Made by a program: the position numbers and the translations under genes. 8,870 nt of DNA from Rhodospirillales bacterium (GTDB lineage Bacteria; Pseudomonadota; Alphaproteobacteria; UBA8366; JADFVY01). The stretch covers positions 1 through 8,870 of the forward strand of contig JAHELM010000067.1 of the NCBI GenBank assembly GCA_024644185.1, written 5' to 3'. The notes below the pieces were generated by a model that searched no databases, was not told the origin of the DNA, and saw nothing but the letters and a program-made list of their open reading frames with translations. Positions 6,702 to 8,870 of the stretch are shown here, in pieces; position 1 is the first letter of the stretch, and each line of letters begins with the position of its first letter.

Positions 6702-6730
6702 AGGTTTTCACGAATCGGCGCAGCGGTCAA
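6702..6730 (-). promoter_or_regulatory. Candidate promoter for the GYD gene
   Basis: On the minus strand, TTGACC (6730-6725), preceded by C, is a good -35. AAACCT (6707-6702) follows after 17 bp but is a poor -10 match. It lies in the 96-bp gap after the signal-peptidase-like gene and directly upstream of the palindrome. The spacing is right and the -10 is weak. Confidence 0.3.
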
Positions 6731-6741
6731 GCGGCGGCCCG

Positions 6742-7665
6742 TCAGGGCTGTACGCCGCGCCCCGATCTGCCGCGGTCGGCGGAGGTCAGGATCACGGTTG
6801 GCCGGTCGGACAGGACTTCGCCGGGCAGGAAGCCGAAGTTCCAACTGCTCTTCGTGTCGTCGCGGTTGTCGCCGATGACGAAGTATTCGCCGTCCGGGAT
6901 CTGCAGGCTGGCGCCCAGCAGCGTGCCGCGGAACAGGCCCTGCGCCGACTGCAGCACGTGGTAGGAGGTGCCGCCCGGCAGCGTCTCGCGCCAGCGCGGT
7001 GCGTTGCGGTGCGTGCCGCCGGCATCCCGCCAGCCGAAATCGCCGTCCTCCCCGCGGTCGATGGTCTGGCCGTTCACGGTAAGCGTGCCCAGCAGCGAGA
7101 CCATGCTGTCGCCCGGCAGGCCGAGGATCCGCATCGGCACCGGGTCATGCGAGCCCGGCAGCAGCACCATCGCGACGTCGCCACGTTCGGGCAGATGGTC
7201 CCGGTAATAGTCCTTCCACACCGCGACCCACTCGCCGGCCAGCAGCGTCGGCGCCATCGCGTCGCCGGCGATGCGCGCGCTGCCGATGGCCGACATCGCC
7301 GCCAGCGCGACGACCACGGCCGTCGACTCCGCAACCCAGATCAGCAGTCCGACGGCAACCGCGCCGAAACCGCCGCCCTCCCTGCCGCCGGCACGCCGGG
7401 CCAGCAGGGCGGCGTCGATGGCCCCGGCCAAGGTGGCGAACGGCGCGGCAAGGAATGCCAGGCCGGTCAGCAGCAGGACCGGCAGATTGACCGGCGGCAC
7501 CAGCGTGAAGGCGAGGCCGAAACCCAGCCCCGTCACGGCCGATAGCGCGAAGAACTGTTGCCGCGCGCGTACGCCGGCATGGCGATGGCCAAGGCCCGGC
7601 AATTGCAGGCCGCGCAGAAATGCCTGGGCGGGTGAAATGCCGTACCGCTCCATCGGGCGCCCCAC
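6742..7665 (-). CDS. Signal peptidase I-like polytopic membrane protein lacking the catalytic Ser and Lys
   Basis: The 307-residue protein carries the S26 signal-peptidase framework. There is a GD-A-MAPTLLAGE segment (134-145), RGDVAMV (161-167), RILGLPGDS (179-187) and GDNRDD...WNFGFLP (265-281). Aligned with E. coli LepB, GSMMPTLLIGD becomes DAMAPTLLAGE, so Ser90 is Ala136. IKRAVGLPGD becomes PMRILGLPGD, so Lys145 is Met178. Both dyad residues are gone, predicting no peptidase activity. The N-terminus has a PGLGHRHAG motif (23-31) and three or so membrane helices (about 37-57, 60-83, 100-124). The domain at 130-307 should be periplasmic. GTG at 7665 directly follows the oxidase TGA; ATG at 7653 (residue 5), with GGGG six bases ahead, is an alternative start. 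The family is sure. Function is unknown and could be a chaperone, substrate-binding or regulatory pseudo-protease. Confidence 0.85.
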   Translation of the reverse strand: MGRPMERYGISPAQAFLRGLQLPGLGHRHAGVRARQQFFALSAVTGLGFGLAFTLVPPVNLPVLLLTGLAFLAAPFATLAGAIDAALLARRAGGREGGGFGAVAVGLLIWVAESTAVVVALAAMSAIGSARIAGDAMAPTLLAGEWVAVWKDYYRDHLPERGDVAMVLLPGSHDPVPMRILGLPGDSMVSLLGTLTVNGQTIDRGEDGDFGWRDAGGTHRNAPRWRETLPGGTSYHVLQSAQGLFRGTLLGASLQIPDGEYFVIGDNRDDTKSSWNFGFLPGEVLSDRPTVILTSADRGRSGRGVQP

Positions 7666-8870
7666 TCAGGCCACCCGCACGATGCCGCTCATCCCGGCCA
7701 TCTGGTGCTCGAGGATGTGGCAGTGGAACATCCAGTCGCCGGGATTGTCGGCGACGAAGGCGATCTCGACGCTTTCCCGCGGCGGCACCAGAACCGTGTC
7801 CAGCAGTTCGCCGCGCAGGTTCGGCGCGCCGTTGCGCGACAGCACCCGGAAGGAATGGCCGTGCAGGTGCAGCGGGTGTTCCCAGCCGGTCTCGTTGACC
7901 AGCGTCATGACGCAGGTCCGGCCGCGCGCGACCTCGAACAGCGGCGGCGCGTCGTGCCCCATGTCGGGCTTGCCGTTGAGGAACCAGTATTTGCCCTGTT
8001 GCAGGTACTGGTCGACGCCGTCCGGCATGCGGCCCATCGCGCCACCCTGCAGGACGATCCGCTGGCGCAGCGCCTGGTCGTCGATCACCGGCGCCGGCAC
8101 CGGATTGGGCGCGAGCGCCACGGGCGCGTCCAGTGGCGAGTTGCGCAGCGGCGCCTCGCTGGAATAGACGACATCCAGCAGCCGGTAGTCGCGGTCGCGG
8201 TAATAGCCGTCGATCACCGTCACCTTGTCGCCCGGCCTGCCGTCCATGTCGATCACCAGATCGGCCCGCTGTGCCGCCGCCAGCACGACGCGCCCGCCGG
8301 GCGGGGCGAAGGGCGCCACCGGCTGGCCGTCCAGCGCCACGATCCGCGGTTGCAGGGCCCCGAAATCCAGCGAGAACGTGCGCGCATTGGCGACGTTGAC
8401 CAGGCGCAGCCTTATGCGCTCACCGGCGCGCACGGGGAAATCCTCGACCTGGGTGCCGTTCACGGTCACCGTGTTGCCCAGCCGTCCGCCGTGGCTCAGC
8501 GCCATCGGATGATCGAAGCCGCCGGCGATCTCGCCGGTCTCGCGCAGCAGCCAGTCGTCCAGTACCCAGGCGATGTCGCGGTCGACCCGGATCGGTTCCG
8601 GCTCCTCGACGATCAGTGCGCCCGACAGGCCACGCCCCACCTGTTCGGCGCTGTTGAAATGCGGGTGGTACCAGAAGGTTCCGGCATCCACCGCCTTGAA
8701 TTCGTATGTGAAACTCTCTCCGGGGGCGATCGGTTCCTGGGTCAGGCCCGGCACGCCGTCCATGGCGATGGGCAGGCGCACCCCGTGCCAGTGGACGGTC
8801 GTCGGCTCCGCCAGCGCGTTGCCGGCGATCACGCGAATCGTGTCACCCTGGCGAACCCGCAGTTCGGGCC
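7666..8870 (-). CDS. Multicopper oxidase, laccase-like (N-terminus beyond right edge)
   Basis: The frame is open from the window edge to TGA at 7668-7666, giving 400 complete visible codons. Counting from the first complete codon (8868), all four copper-ligand motifs are present. HWHG (26-29) and HPH (68-70) bind type 2/3 copper in domain 1. HPLHLH (331-336) and HCHILEHQMAGM (382-393) complete the trinuclear site and give the type 1 Cys, His and axial Met. The enzyme couples one-electron oxidation of phenols or metal ions to reduction of O2 to water. The first visible residues already lie inside domain 1, so the export signal, usually Tat type, is outside the window. GTG at 8832 is internal, not the start. 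There is no long Met-rich insert like that of CueO, so the CumA/laccase type is more likely. It is abutted by the signal-peptidase-like gene in one transcription unit. Confidence 0.93.
   Translation of the reverse strand, partial: PELRVRQGDTIRVIAGNALAEPTTVHWHGVRLPIAMDGVPGLTQEPIAPGESFTYEFKAVDAGTFWYHPHFNSAEQVGRGLSGALIVEEPEPIRVDRDIAWVLDDWLLRETGEIAGGFDHPMALSHGGRLGNTVTVNGTQVEDFPVRAGERIRLRLVNVANARTFSLDFGALQPRIVALDGQPVAPFAPPGGRVVLAAAQRADLVIDMDGRPGDKVTVIDGYYRDRDYRLLDVVYSSEAPLRNSPLDAPVALAPNPVPAPVIDDQALRQRIVLQGGAMGRMPDGVDQYLQQGKYWFLNGKPDMGHDAPPLFEVARGRTCVMTLVNETGWEHPLHLHGHSFRVLSRNGAPNLRGELLDTVLVPPRESVEIAFVADNPGDWMFHCHILEHQMAGMSGIVRVA

Noticed and set aside
7074..7334. Alternate minus frames within the signal-peptidase-like gene as a cause of the missing Ser/Lys
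   Set aside because: The main frame is continuous for 307 residues with family motifs before, between and after both sites. Neighbouring frames are Arg-rich shadows, so a frameshift does not explain the replacements.

Overview
This is a compact, GC-rich window with strong G/C preference at third codon positions. The genes and their order (gph divergent from glmU-glmS, GYD-domain protein, S26-family membrane protein, laccase-type oxidase) fit an alphaproteobacterium, plausibly Rhodospirillales-like. That placement is inference from gene content and base composition, because no rRNA or other marker gene is present. No RNA gene, CRISPR array, insertion sequence, phage gene or integrase is visible.

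Layout. 1-1640 (minus) is the N-terminal 546 residues of a large FAD/pyridine-nucleotide oxidoreductase that runs off the left edge. 1778-2476 (minus) is a Gph-type HAD phosphatase lying upstream of it on the same strand. 2477-2608 is a divergent regulatory gap holding four GCAA motifs at an exact 10-bp period and a GC-rich inverted repeat. 2609-5805 (plus) is glmU-glmS, overlapping by one base; a 120-residue two-helix membrane protein (5814-6176) follows eight bases later. 6173-6298 (minus) holds what looks like the tail of a broken small gene. 6325-6645 (minus) is a GYD-domain protein with a strong Shine-Dalgarno and a palindrome in its leader. 6742-7665 (minus) is a polytopic signal-peptidase-I homologue. 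7666-8870 (minus) is a three-domain multicopper oxidase whose N-terminus lies beyond the right edge.

How the genes work together. GlmS and GlmU catalyse the first and last committed steps from fructose-6-phosphate to UDP-GlcNAc, the precursor of peptidoglycan and lipid A. The divergent Gph clears 2-phosphoglycolate. The multicopper oxidase and the signal-peptidase-like gene are directly abutted (TGA then GTG) and so probably co-transcribed.

The most unusual item is the signal-peptidase-like protein. Its family framework is intact, but both catalytic dyad positions are replaced (Ser to Ala136, Lys to Met178). That predicts a membrane-bound pseudo-protease encoded directly downstream of an exported copper enzyme. 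Second-tier items are the phased GCAA array between gph and glmU, the double cysteine-cluster N-terminus of the FAD oxidoreductase, and the broken small gene next to the GYD gene.
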